A stretch of DNA of 64,000 nucleotides. Source: Agrobacterium vitis. GTDB taxonomy: Bacteria; Pseudomonadota; Alphaproteobacteria; Rhizobiales; Rhizobiaceae. A program made the translations under genes and the position numbers. The stretch covers positions 912,501-976,500 of the forward strand of contig NZ_AP023272.1 in assembly GCF_013426735.1 (NCBI RefSeq), read 5' to 3'. This document shows, one piece after another, positions 10,597 through 19,294 of the stretch (positions are counted from its first letter, which is position 1; every line of letters starts with the position of its first letter). Below the pieces are notes generated by a model. That model was not told where the DNA came from, did no database searches, and was given only the letters and a program-made list of their open reading frames with translations.

Positions 10597-11732
10597 GCGG
10601 CAGTCTCCTCGGCGTCCAGTTCGTCCAGCATGGCCGTTACCAGCGCGCGTTCTGGCTCGGAGATCGGTTCATCACGAACCTGGGCGATGAAATCGGCGAT
10701 CACCTCCAGCGGATCGGCCGGGGCAGCCGTGCTGATGGCAAATTTAAGCTCCGGCGCACGCTCGTCACGGGCATAGGTCAACTGGCAGGCATTGGGAAAC
10801 ACCGCCCGCAGCCGCTTCATCGGATCGATCAGCGGGGTGGGATCGGTCAGCACCGCCTTGATAAAGTCCTGCGACGGCTGGGCCAGGAGCAGATCGGCCA
10901 ATAGCCCGCGCAACAGGCGTACGGCCCGCGGCGGGTTGAAATCGATGGTTTCGATCCGTGCCTGACCATCGGCGTCGAGATCGATCAGGGTCATGGATTT
11001 CTGTTCGCTGGCCTCGCCGAAGCTGAACGCCAGTGGCGAACCGGAATAGCGGATGTGAGGGGCGGAAACATGTTGTGGCCGGTGCAGATGACCGAGTGCC
11101 ACATAATGAGCGCCTTCGAAAATTTCTGGTGACACGGTCTCAATACCGCCGACGCGGGCCAGCGGACGTTCTGTGTCGCCGCTTGTTCCTCCGGCGACAA
11201 AGGCGTGGGCGATCACCACCCAACGCGCACCCTCCGGCAGGCTGCGGCGCGCGTCTGCCATCTGGGCGGCCAACACGTCTTGCGGTGTGGCTATGGCCGG
11301 GTCGGCAAAACACTCACGGGCCGCAAATTCATAAGCGAAGGGCAGGGCGGAAAAGGCTACCGGTCCATGCGCGTCATGCAGGACAAGGGGTGTCATATCT
11401 CTTGCTACTGGACCCTGAATAAGCGCTCGCCGCCTGTCGGTCATGATTGCCATGGCGCCGATCCGGTCGCCGGAATCGTGATTGCCGGCAATGATCGCCA
11501 CGGCGGCGGTGGTTTCTGCCGCCACCCGTGACAGGAAGGCGTTGAACTGGCGTACCGCCGTTGCCGGAGGGGCTGCCCGGTCGAAAATATCGCCGGCAAT
11601 GATCAGGATATCGGCACGGGTGGTGCGGAGCGCATCAACGATCTGGTCGAGAATGGCGTCTTGATCCTCGTCCAGCGATAATCCGTTCAGTTGGCGGCCC
11701 AGATGCAGGTCGGCGGTGTGCAGGATTTTCAT
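10593..11732 (-). CDS. sbcD: Exonuclease subunit SbcD (Mre11-like nuclease)
   Basis: The 379-residue metallophosphoesterase is the nuclease partner of SbcC. Metal-binding motifs are in order: DLHLG (D8, H10), GDIFD (47-51), GNHD (83-86), and further on VALGHLHRPQ. The gene is directly upstream of sbcC with a four-base overlap. The start is the ATG at 11732, which opens with the typical MKILHTADLHLGR. Confidence 0.96.
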   Translation of the reverse strand: MKILHTADLHLGRQLNGLSLDEDQDAILDQIVDALRTTRADILIIAGDIFDRAAPPATAVRQFNAFLSRVAAETTAAVAIIAGNHDSGDRIGAMAIMTDRRRALIQGPVARDMTPLVLHDAHGPVAFSALPFAYEFAARECFADPAIATPQDVLAAQMADARRSLPEGARWVVIAHAFVAGGTSGDTERPLARVGGIETVSPEIFEGAHYVALGHLHRPQHVSAPHIRYSGSPLAFSFGEASEQKSMTLIDLDADGQARIETIDFNPPRAVRLLRGLLADLLLAQPSQDFIKAVLTDPTPLIDPMKRLRAVFPNACQLTYARDERAPELKFAISTAAPADPLEVIADFIAQVRDEPISEPERALVTAMLDELDAEETAA

Positions 11733-12072
11733 GGTGTCCGATCCGGTGAGCGATGTCCGTTGGGATTCTCTACCGGCATAACGTAGCAGGCTCCAGATGA
11801 AACACTGGCCAGGTCGGCTTTTCCCGGGCTCTTTGCGTGCAAGGCGAGGATGTGTTCACGTCTTTGGGTCTTGCCATGGTGGTAAGCCGGATAAGGATTG
11901 CCTTTTTGCTACTCACCTGCGATCACTTTGGTGCCGCGGTTTGGTTTTTTTGCTATCCTGCTGGGCAGGATGGCTTTCCGGCAGCCTGGCTTGTCCTTAT
12001 AAACAATCTACTTGAATGGACGACGCAAGGGCGTTGTTCGGCACGAACAGTGGTCCGCGTGATAACCAGCTG
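11733..12072. other. Intergenic region between divergent sbcD and the ABC-like gene
   Basis: These 340 bases separate two divergent genes and must hold both promoters. I see no clear -35/-10 pair, operator palindrome or RNA gene. Small open frames on the plus strand lack ribosome sites and coding character. Confidence 0.5.
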
Positions 12073-14793
12073 ATGGAAAAAAGCCTACTCCTTTATATAT
12101 GGCGGCATACGCGCAAGCAGCAGATCTGGGTTCTGACGATTGTTATCCTGTCGATGGTGCCGTATTTTCTGGCCTTCGACCTGCCCAAGCGCATCATCAA
12201 TGGGCCGATCCAGGGAAGCGGGTTCGAAGCGCCGGATTCCCGCCAGCCGCTGTTTGCCTTCGACTGGACCGTGCCTCTGACCGATTGGTCATTGCATTCG
12301 GGCGGGATACCGCTTGACCGCATGTCGAGCCTGATGGCGCTGAGCGGGGTCTTCCTGCTGCTGGTGATCGTCAACGGGTTGTTTAAATTCTATATCAATA
12401 CCTATAAGGGCAGGCTTGGAGAACGCCTTTTGCGGCGGATCCGCTATGAGCTTGTGGACCGGGTACTGCGGTTCCCGCCAAGCTATGTCAAGCAGATCCA
12501 TTCCTCCGAAGTCTCGACCATGGTCCGGGATGAAGTGGAGCCGTTTGGCGGCTTTACGGGGGATGCCTTTGTGCAGCCGACCATGCTGGGTGGTCAGGCC
12601 TTGGCTGCGCTGTTCTTCATTTTCCTGCAAAGTTTCTGGCTTGGCACGATTGCAGGTGCAATGGTCGGTCTTCAGGTCGGCATCATTCCCAAAATGCGCC
12701 GCCGCTTGCTCATTCTTGGCCGTCAGCGGCAGCTTCAGGCCCGGCAATTGGCCGGAAAGGTCGGAGAAATCGTCGATGGTGTCGGCACGATCCATGCCTA
12801 TGATACGTCGAATTATGAACGCGCCGATATTTCGAAGCGGCTCGGCGATATCTTCAAGATTCGCTACGATCTCTATCGTTGGAAATTTTTCGTCAAATTT
12901 TTCAACAACTTCCTGTCGCAGTTGACGCCCTTTCTATTCTATTCCATCGGCGGCTATTTCGCACTGAAAGGCAGTCTGGATGTCGGCCAGCTGGTGGCTG
13001 TCATCAATGCCTACAAGGATCTTCCCGGTCCGTTGAAAGAGCTGATCGACTGGGACCAGTCGCGCCAGGACGTGCAGGTGAAATATGAACAGGTGCTGGA
13101 ACAATTCGAACCGCCACAGATGATTGATCCAGCGCTACAGGCGTTGGCGCCTGTGGGAATGGCTGGCCGTGCTGGCCTGCTCGCTTTGCAGAATGTGACC
13201 TTGCAAGATAGCGGCGGCGCCAAAGTGGTGGAAAATCTCAGTCTAAAAATTGGACAGGGAGAGACGATTGCCGCCATCGACAATCGCGGTGTCGGGGCGG
13301 AAGTGATGGCTGAGGCCATTGGCCGGTTGAACTGGCCGGTGGCGGGAAAGATCGTGCTTGGTGATGCCGACCTGCTGGAATTGCCGGAATCGGTGACGGG
13401 CCGGGCCATTTCCTATGTGTCTGCCGATGGTTATTTCTTTCATGGCAGCCTCAAGGAAAACCTGATTTACGGACTGAAACATGCGCCGACCAATTCGGTG
13501 AACTATACCGGGCGCGAGGCGATGAAACGCCGTTGGGAGATCAAGGAAGCGCAATTATCTGAAAACTCCGATCTCGATCCCAATGCCGACTGGATCGACC
13601 GGCGGGCGACGTCTGTGCTGCACGGTGAAGCCAGCGACCTGAAAAAATCGATTTTGACGGCGCTGGATACCGTGCAACTGACCAGCGATGTGATGGAACT
13701 TGCGCTGCATTCCATCGTCGATCCGCTTGAATATCCGGATCTGACAGAAAAAGTGGTGGAGTTGCGTCTGGCGCTGCGTGATGAATTGCAGCGCCAGGGT
13801 CTTGCCAATCTGGTGGTTCACTTTGACCCCAATGCCTATAATGCCGAGGCGACATTGGGAGAAAACTTGTTGTTCGGGACGCTGCGTCCGATCGTCAATG
13901 GACCTGTCTATGCCCATCAAAGTGATTATTTCTATGATGTGCTGGAGCGCGCCGGTCTACTCAGCCTGTTTTACGAGATGGGTTTCCTGATTGCGGAAAA
14001 CCTGGTTGAAATCTTCGGCGGTCTGCCGGCCGATCACCCGTTCTTCCAGCAGCTCGATGTCCTGACCGCTGAAGACGTGGTGTTTTACCAACAGATCCTG
14101 CAACGCCTTCAGGGCCGGACCAAGCCGGTGCCGAACGAGGAAGAGCAACGGGCAATGATCCGGCTCAGCTTCAATTATGTCGAGCCGCGCTATCGTATGG
14201 GTGTGCTGACGGCTGAAGTGATGGACAAGATTGTCGGCGCCCGCGACCTGTTTCACGACAACCTGTCACCGGACCTGCGCCACAGTATCGAACGCTACGA
14301 TCCGCATCGCTACATGGCGGCGGCGACGCTGCGCGAGAATGTGATCTTCGGCAAACTCGTCAATCGCAATCCCGAAGCCCTGCCGAAATTCCGCGAGCTG
14401 GCGGCAAAACTGAGCTCGAAGAAGGGCCTGACGGAGCGGTTCCTGGCGCTGGGACTGGAGTTCGACATCGGCAGCGGAGGCCGCAGGCTGACCATCGTTC
14501 AGCGCCACAAGCTCAACCTTGCCCGCGCGCTGGTACGGCGGTGCGATTATTACATCTTCAACAAAGCCCTGCCGGGCCTCGACGCGCGTGTTCAGGAGGA
14601 TATTGTTAAGGATGTGCTTGCATTTCTGCGCGAGCAGGACAATGATCCCTCTATCCTTTGGGTTTTGTCGAACACATCATTGTCAAAAAACTTTGATCGT
14701 GTTCTGATACTCGACAGCGGTTCATTGGTCGCGGACGGTACGTTCGAGGCTCTGGGCAATGAAAATGATATTTTCAAGGCATTGGTGGCATGA
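12073..14793 (+). CDS. ABC-transporter-like membrane protein with degenerate ATPase region
   Basis: The product is 906 residues from the ATG at 12073; an in-frame ATG at 12016 is possible but also lacks a ribosome site. Residues about 17-320 form an ABC exporter type 1 membrane domain with about six helices. The rest looks like ATPase sequence that has lost its chemistry. The Walker A position reads NRGVGAEV with no GKS/T. The signature position reads LTIVQRHKLNLARAL instead of LSGGQ. The Walker B position reads YYIFNKAL with no acidic pair. A motif that normally follows the Q loop occurs three times: GSLKENLIYG (about 13444-13473), ATLGENLLFG (about 13851-13880) and ATLRENVIFG (about 14323-14352). 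This suggests piled-up remnants of nucleotide-binding domains. A small cyclic-nucleotide-domain gene follows at once. Substrate and function are unknown. Confidence 0.85.
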   Translation: MEKSLLLYIWRHTRKQQIWVLTIVILSMVPYFLAFDLPKRIINGPIQGSGFEAPDSRQPLFAFDWTVPLTDWSLHSGGIPLDRMSSLMALSGVFLLLVIVNGLFKFYINTYKGRLGERLLRRIRYELVDRVLRFPPSYVKQIHSSEVSTMVRDEVEPFGGFTGDAFVQPTMLGGQALAALFFIFLQSFWLGTIAGAMVGLQVGIIPKMRRRLLILGRQRQLQARQLAGKVGEIVDGVGTIHAYDTSNYERADISKRLGDIFKIRYDLYRWKFFVKFFNNFLSQLTPFLFYSIGGYFALKGSLDVGQLVAVINAYKDLPGPLKELIDWDQSRQDVQVKYEQVLEQFEPPQMIDPALQALAPVGMAGRAGLLALQNVTLQDSGGAKVVENLSLKIGQGETIAAIDNRGVGAEVMAEAIGRLNWPVAGKIVLGDADLLELPESVTGRAISYVSADGYFFHGSLKENLIYGLKHAPTNSVNYTGREAMKRRWEIKEAQLSENSDLDPNADWIDRRATSVLHGEASDLKKSILTALDTVQLTSDVMELALHSIVDPLEYPDLTEKVVELRLALRDELQRQGLANLVVHFDPNAYNAEATLGENLLFGTLRPIVNGPVYAHQSDYFYDVLERAGLLSLFYEMGFLIAENLVEIFGGLPADHPFFQQLDVLTAEDVVFYQQILQRLQGRTKPVPNEEEQRAMIRLSFNYVEPRYRMGVLTAEVMDKIVGARDLFHDNLSPDLRHSIERYDPHRYMAAATLRENVIFGKLVNRNPEALPKFRELAAKLSSKKGLTERFLALGLEFDIGSGGRRLTIVQRHKLNLARALVRRCDYYIFNKALPGLDARVQEDIVKDVLAFLREQDNDPSILWVLSNTSLSKNFDRVLILDSGSLVADGTFEALGNENDIFKALVA

Positions 14794-14832
14794 GGGGTCA
14801 GGCCACCGAAAACCCGGAAGTTGGTGGCAAGC

Positions 14833-15297
14833 ATGTTACTGCGAGACGAAGTGCAGCTATTGCGGAATATTCCATACTTCAAGCACGTTGATCCGTGCAA
14901 ACTGAAGCTCCTGGCCTTCGCCTCACAAAGGGCCACGTATAAGCCCGGAGACATTTTGTTTCGCCAAGGTGATGGCGGAGATTCCGCTTATGTCATCCTG
15001 TCGGGAAAGGTTGATTTGCTTTCAGGCCCGCCCACAGGTGAAGTCAGAATAGGCGAGGCTGACAGCAAATCCATCATCGGTGAAATGTCGCTTCTTTGCC
15101 ATGGTCCGAGACGGATGACCGCCCGCGCCGCAACCGAGGTCGAAACGCTTCGTATCGCCAAGGACTGTCTTGGCAAGGTCATGGCCGATAGCCCGCGTAT
15201 GAGCATGGAGTTCAGCCGTGCACTTGCAGAGCGACTTCGGGCAATGACAACCGAACTTGACACTGTTCGCCTGGGTCAGCTCTCTCTTGTCGATTAG
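14833..15297 (+). CDS. Small cyclic-nucleotide-binding-domain protein
   Basis: The 154-residue product is essentially one cNMP-binding (CAP_ED) domain. The beta-roll region reads YKPGDILFRQGD then VILSGKVDLL. The phosphate-binding cassette position reads IGEMSLLCHGPRRMTARA and keeps the Gly-Glu and an Arg-x-Thr like known binders. There is no helix-turn-helix, so it is not a Crp-type transcription factor. The ATG at 14833 is preferred, with GGAAG about 12 bases upstream; an in-frame TTG at 14821 is less likely. It starts 39 bases after the ABC-like gene on the same strand, so the two are probably co-expressed and may work together. Confidence 0.85.
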   Translation: MLLRDEVQLLRNIPYFKHVDPCKLKLLAFASQRATYKPGDILFRQGDGGDSAYVILSGKVDLLSGPPTGEVRIGEADSKSIIGEMSLLCHGPRRMTARAATEVETLRIAKDCLGKVMADSPRMSMEFSRALAERLRAMTTELDTVRLGQLSLVD

Positions 15298-15392
15298 AGG
15301 TCGGCAAAACAAGATCTTATGATCATCAAATCGCCTGTATTTCAGGCGGATTTGAGGCAAATGCCTCGCATTGCCGACTTCGATGCAAAAAA

Positions 15393-15875
15393 TCAGGGCA
15401 GGCGGCGATAGAAGAAATAGCGATCTTTCTCGATATGATCGAGGACTGGTAGCGGCTCGAGTGCTTTGTGGTTGAGCGGCAGGCCACTGAGCGCATAGCC
15501 GCCGGGCCGCAGCATCCCCGCCACCATATCCGGCAGCCAGGTGAGTGTGACTGCGTCACGTTCAGGATAGCCGGTGCCGATATCGGCATGGACGAAAGCC
15601 GCACCGCAGCCGATGAAGTCTTGGCCGGTCTGGTCGATTTCCCCCAGAATCAGGTCGCCGTCCTGCGGAATGGAGCTTTTATGTGCGCCCAATTGCCGGT
15701 CGAAGGCGATGATGCGGCGACCGGTGAAATTCTCCCGCAAATGACTGAAGGTCCGGCCATTGCCAAGGCCGATTTCCAGCACCGGCCCTTCGGGCAGGGG
15801 ATAGGCGTCGCGGATATGGTTCAAGAGATCGCGCTGGGCGCTCATGCGGTTGATGAAACTGTCGAGACGGCTCAT
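15393..15875 (-). CDS. SAM-dependent methyltransferase, class I-like
   Basis: The 160-residue product has a nucleotide-binding motif I, VLEIGLGNG, at residues 32-40, followed by an acidic residue in IIAFDRQ. This is the pattern of S-adenosylmethionine-dependent methyltransferases of the class I fold. It is short for the class and has a late LRPGGYALSGLP strand-loop segment. It starts four bases after the nucleotide-sugar dehydrogenase stop, so the two are an operon and the target may be a sugar or lipid of the glycan pathway. The substrate is inferred from neighbours only. Confidence 0.8.
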   Translation of the reverse strand: MSRLDSFINRMSAQRDLLNHIRDAYPLPEGPVLEIGLGNGRTFSHLRENFTGRRIIAFDRQLGAHKSSIPQDGDLILGEIDQTGQDFIGCGAAFVHADIGTGYPERDAVTLTWLPDMVAGMLRPGGYALSGLPLNHKALEPLPVLDHIEKDRYFFYRRLP

Positions 15876-15879
15876 GGGA

Positions 15880-17238
15880 TCAGGCTTTCACAATCGTGTG
15901 GCCCGCTGCCTGATCGGCAATGTTGCGGCGGGCAAGGGCGTTGCGGGTATCGACGATCAGCGGACACCAATCGGCCAGTTGCTGGTAATCGACCGTGTCA
16001 TGATCCGTGGCGATCAGCACGGCATCGAAGGCGGCGAGGTTTTCCTGGTTCCAGGCGATGCTGCGGCGGCCTTTCAGATGGCTATATTCGCGGGTTTTCG
16101 GAATTTCGGGCAGGAAGGGGTCGAAGTAAGCGACTTCGGCGCCGCGTTCCAGAATAAGCTCCATCAGCCGCAGCGACGGGCTTTCCCTGATGTCAGGAAC
16201 GTTTTTCTTGTAGGCCAGACCCAGGATCAGCACGCGTGAACGGCTCAGCGCCATGCCCGCCTTACGGTCCAGCGCTTCGGCCAGCTTGGAGACGACGTGA
16301 TGCGGCATGGATGTGTTGATTTCACCCGCCAGCTCGATGAACCGGGTCGGCTGGTCATATTGGCGCGATTTCCAGGTCAGGTAAAACGGATCGATGGGAA
16401 TGCAATGGCCGCCGAGGCCGGGGCCGGGGCCGGGGTAAAACGGCATATAGCCGAACGGCTTGGTCTTGGCGGCGTCGATCACTTCCCAGACATCGATGCC
16501 CATGGCGTCATAGACCAGCTTCAGCTCATTGACCAAGGCGATATTGACGGCGCGGAAGATGTTTTCGGTCAGCTTGACGGCTTCTGCTGTCGCCGTGGAA
16601 GAGACAGGCACCACGGTTTTGACCACGGCACCATAAAACGCTGCCATCAAGGCCGAAGCATCGGGGCCGTCACCGGCGATGATCTTCGGAATGGTCGAGG
16701 TTTCAAATTCCCGATTGCCGGGATCTTCGCGTTCTGGGGAAAAACCGAGGAAGAAATGCTCTCCGGCCTGCAGTTCCGAATGTTCAAGGATTGGCTTCAC
16801 CACTTCCTGCGTGGTGCCGGGATAGGTGGTGGATTCCAACACGATCAGTTGGCCGGGCCTGAGCGACTTGGCAATCTGGCGGCAGGTGTTTTCCACATAG
16901 GACAGGTCGGGATCGCGGTTTTTGGTCAGCGGTGTCGGCACGCAGATGGCGATCACGTCATAATCGGCCAGCGCCAGGAAATCCGAGGTGGCGGAAAAGC
17001 GGCCCGCCGCGCATTCTTCGCGCAGAATATGTTCTGGCACGGCCTCAATATAGCTTGTCCCGGCCTCGATCGCATCGATCTTGGCGGCATCGATATCAAA
17101 GCCCATCACCGTGAAACCGGCCTTGGCAATGCTGATGGCCAGCGGCAGGCCGACATAGCCGAGGCCGATCACCGCTGCCTTGGCATGGCGGGACTGGATG
17201 GCGGACAGCAATTCGGCGGCAACAGGATGATGGGACAT
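15880..17238 (-). CDS. Nucleotide-sugar 6-dehydrogenase (UDP-HexNAc type)
   Basis: The 452-residue product would oxidise C6 of a UDP-sugar to the uronic acid, using two NAD. The Rossmann motif is VIGLGYVG (G25, G27, G30). The active-site cysteine is C279 in GLGGHCIPIDP. The C-terminal UDP-binding domain has ILGLAYKKNVPDIRESPS. The sequence is closer to the WbpA/TviB/WecC branch (UDP-N-acetylhexosamine) than to UDP-glucose dehydrogenases of the Ugd type, but the substrate cannot be fixed from sequence. The start at 17238 (MSHHPVAAEL) is chosen over an upstream in-frame codon because family members begin just before the Rossmann fold. It is divergent from a glycosyltransferase. Confidence 0.9.
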   Translation of the reverse strand: MSHHPVAAELLSAIQSRHAKAAVIGLGYVGLPLAISIAKAGFTVMGFDIDAAKIDAIEAGTSYIEAVPEHILREECAAGRFSATSDFLALADYDVIAICVPTPLTKNRDPDLSYVENTCRQIAKSLRPGQLIVLESTTYPGTTQEVVKPILEHSELQAGEHFFLGFSPEREDPGNREFETSTIPKIIAGDGPDASALMAAFYGAVVKTVVPVSSTATAEAVKLTENIFRAVNIALVNELKLVYDAMGIDVWEVIDAAKTKPFGYMPFYPGPGPGLGGHCIPIDPFYLTWKSRQYDQPTRFIELAGEINTSMPHHVVSKLAEALDRKAGMALSRSRVLILGLAYKKNVPDIRESPSLRLMELILERGAEVAYFDPFLPEIPKTREYSHLKGRRSIAWNQENLAAFDAVLIATDHDTVDYQQLADWCPLIVDTRNALARRNIADQAAGHTIVKA

Positions 17239-17429
17239 GGTGGTATAAAGCTCCGCAGGCGATTTCAATACCGGCTTCAGTTGCGGTTCGCATGATGGGA
17301 TGTCAAGGGTGTGCGATGATCTTGTCGGGCAATGTTGATCGGCTGTGATAGGTGACGAGAAATCTGCATCTGCCTCTTGCAACAGCCTGCGGACTGCGCA
17401 CATGTCCCTGCATGACGATGAGGCTGCCC

Positions 17430-18554
17430 ATGAAAATCGGCTTTTACGCGCCGCTGAAATCCCCTGACCATCCGGTCCCCTCCGGCGACCGACTGATGGC
17501 GCGCCTCCTGCTGCGGGCTTTGCGGCTTGCGGGCCATGATGTCACCGTGGCGTCTGATCTGCGCAGTTTCCACGCGACGCCGGAGACTGTTCTGCCGGAT
17601 CTGGCCGAGGCGGCGGAGAAGGAGATTGAGCGGCTGGCCGGGCTTTATCAGCAGCATGGCAAACCGGATCTGTGGTTCTGCTATCACCCGTATTACAAGG
17701 CACCGGATCTGATCGGGCCGCAGCTCTGCCACCAGTTCGCGATCCCCTATGTCACCGCCGAGGCTTCCTATTCGCAGCGGCGCAATCTGGGCGTCTGGGC
17801 TGGTTTTCAGGACAGGTTGCTGGACACGATCAGAACCGCCGCTGTTAATCTCTGCCTGACGGGGCGGGATATGCAGGGTTTGCAGGCCGTCGCTCCGCAA
17901 GCCCGGCTGGCTCGGCTAATGCCTTTTATCGATGCGCAGGCCTTTCTTGCCTGCCCACGGCAGCCAGAGCAACATGTGCTGACAACCGTGGCGATGATGC
18001 GCCCCGGCGACAAGATGAGCAGCTATGGCGCGCTGGCCAAGGCGCTGGCACTGTTGCCCGATCTAGCCTGGCGGCTGAAGGTGGTGGGGGATGGACCCTG
18101 TGGGGCCGAGGTGCGGGCGCTGTTTTCCCGCTTCCCGTCTGACAGGGTCGAATTCCTGGGCGAGCAACCGCCGCAGGTCGTCGCCGAGATCTTATCGACA
18201 GCATCGGTCTATGTCTGGCCGGGCCATGGCGAAGCCTATGGTCTTGCCTATTTGGAAGCCCAGGCGGCAGGCCTGCCGGTCGTGGCCGAGGCCGTGGCGG
18301 GCGTGCCGGAAGTGGTTGCGCCTGGTATAACGGGATTTTTAACGCCGCCCGGCGACGCGCCTGCCTATGCCAAAGCCATCGAAACCCTGCTGACCGATGC
18401 GTCCCAACGCCAGACAATGGCGCTAGCGGCGCGCCAGATGGTCGAGCATGATCGCTCGATTGAGGCGGCCAGCGCCCGGCTTTCCACTGTTCTGGAACAG
18501 TGTCTGGGCGATAGTGCTAAATTTGAATTGGAAGGCGGGAGTTATAATGTCTGA
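17430..18554 (+). CDS. Glycosyltransferase family 4 protein
   Basis: The 374-residue GT-B enzyme would transfer a sugar from a nucleotide donor. The N-terminal domain begins MKIGFYAPLKSPDHPVPSGDR, with the loop typical of GT4 members. The C-terminal donor domain has VVGDGPCGAEV and FLGEQ. The late E-x7-E stretch is near GEAYGLAYLEAQAAGLPVVA. Start ATG 17430 has GAGG six bases upstream; an in-frame ATG lies 18 bases before it. The stop overlaps the next gene by eight bases, so they are translationally linked. The acceptor is unknown. Confidence 0.9.
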   Translation: MKIGFYAPLKSPDHPVPSGDRLMARLLLRALRLAGHDVTVASDLRSFHATPETVLPDLAEAAEKEIERLAGLYQQHGKPDLWFCYHPYYKAPDLIGPQLCHQFAIPYVTAEASYSQRRNLGVWAGFQDRLLDTIRTAAVNLCLTGRDMQGLQAVAPQARLARLMPFIDAQAFLACPRQPEQHVLTTVAMMRPGDKMSSYGALAKALALLPDLAWRLKVVGDGPCGAEVRALFSRFPSDRVEFLGEQPPQVVAEILSTASVYVWPGHGEAYGLAYLEAQAAGLPVVAEAVAGVPEVVAPGITGFLTPPGDAPAYAKAIETLLTDASQRQTMALAARQMVEHDRSIEAASARLSTVLEQCLGDSAKFELEGGSYNV

Positions 18555-19290
18555 AATTCTCTTGAGACAACGCCTCGATGATCTTGCCGCCCAGGGAAAG
18601 ACGATCAAATTCTGGCTGCGCGATGACGATGCAGTTGAGCCGAGCGATCCCTTGGAGACCCTGCTGGTGCTTGTTCGCCGCTTCCAGATACCGCTAACGC
18701 TGGCGGTCATTCCCGAGCCGACGGGTGTGACGCTGGCCGGATTGCTGCGGGCAGAATCCCTGGCCACCATTGCCGTGCATGGTTGGAACCACCAGAGCCA
18801 TGCTGGTCCGGGTGAAAAGAAGCAGGAACTGGGTGGGCATCGCCCGGCAGCAATCGTCCTGGACGAGCTGCGCCAGGGATTGGCCAAGCTGCGCGGACTT
18901 TACGGTGAACAACTGCTGCCGATGCTGGTGCCGCCCTGGAACCGGATTGACAAGGCTTTGCTGCCAGCGCTGCCCGGTCTCGGCTTTACGGCGCTGTCGG
19001 TGTTTGGCCGCGAGAAACGCGGAAATGCTCTAGATCTTCTCAACACCCATGTGGATGTGATGGACTGGCGCGGGACACGCGGTGGGCGGGATGCCGATAT
19101 CCTGTTTGCGGAACTGGCCGCCTATCTCGCCCCGGAATCTGAGCCTTTACAGGCCATCGGCATCCTCACCCATCATCTGGTTCATGACCAAACGGTCTGG
19201 GATTTCCTGACGCGGCTGTTCGCCCTGACCGCCACCCATCCGGCTTGCCGCTGGGAAAGTGCGCGGACATTGCTTCAGCGGCAAGCATAA
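18547..19290 (+). CDS. Polysaccharide deacetylase-like protein
   Basis: The 247-residue product is predicted to have an NodB/carbohydrate esterase 4-like barrel. The metal-site motifs are recognisable: FWLRDDDAV near residues 22-30, then HGWNHQSHAG (standing for HxxxH) and LVPPWNRID (standing for RPPWG). It would remove acetyl groups from a sugar polymer or lipid-linked sugar. No signal peptide is seen, so it should act in the cytoplasm. The start ATG 18547 has a GGAAGGCGGGAG ribosome site and overlaps the preceding glycosyltransferase stop. It converges with the DXD glycosyltransferase, with four bases between the stops. Confidence 0.82.
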   Translation: MSEILLRQRLDDLAAQGKTIKFWLRDDDAVEPSDPLETLLVLVRRFQIPLTLAVIPEPTGVTLAGLLRAESLATIAVHGWNHQSHAGPGEKKQELGGHRPAAIVLDELRQGLAKLRGLYGEQLLPMLVPPWNRIDKALLPALPGLGFTALSVFGREKRGNALDLLNTHVDVMDWRGTRGGRDADILFAELAAYLAPESEPLQAIGILTHHLVHDQTVWDFLTRLFALTATHPACRWESARTLLQRQA

Positions 19291-19294
19291 GCAC

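Noticed and set aside
14821-14835. TTG at 14821 as start of the cyclic-nucleotide-domain gene
   Set aside because: The GGAAG ribosome site would abut the codon with no spacing; ATG 14833 has workable spacing and a natural start of the domain.
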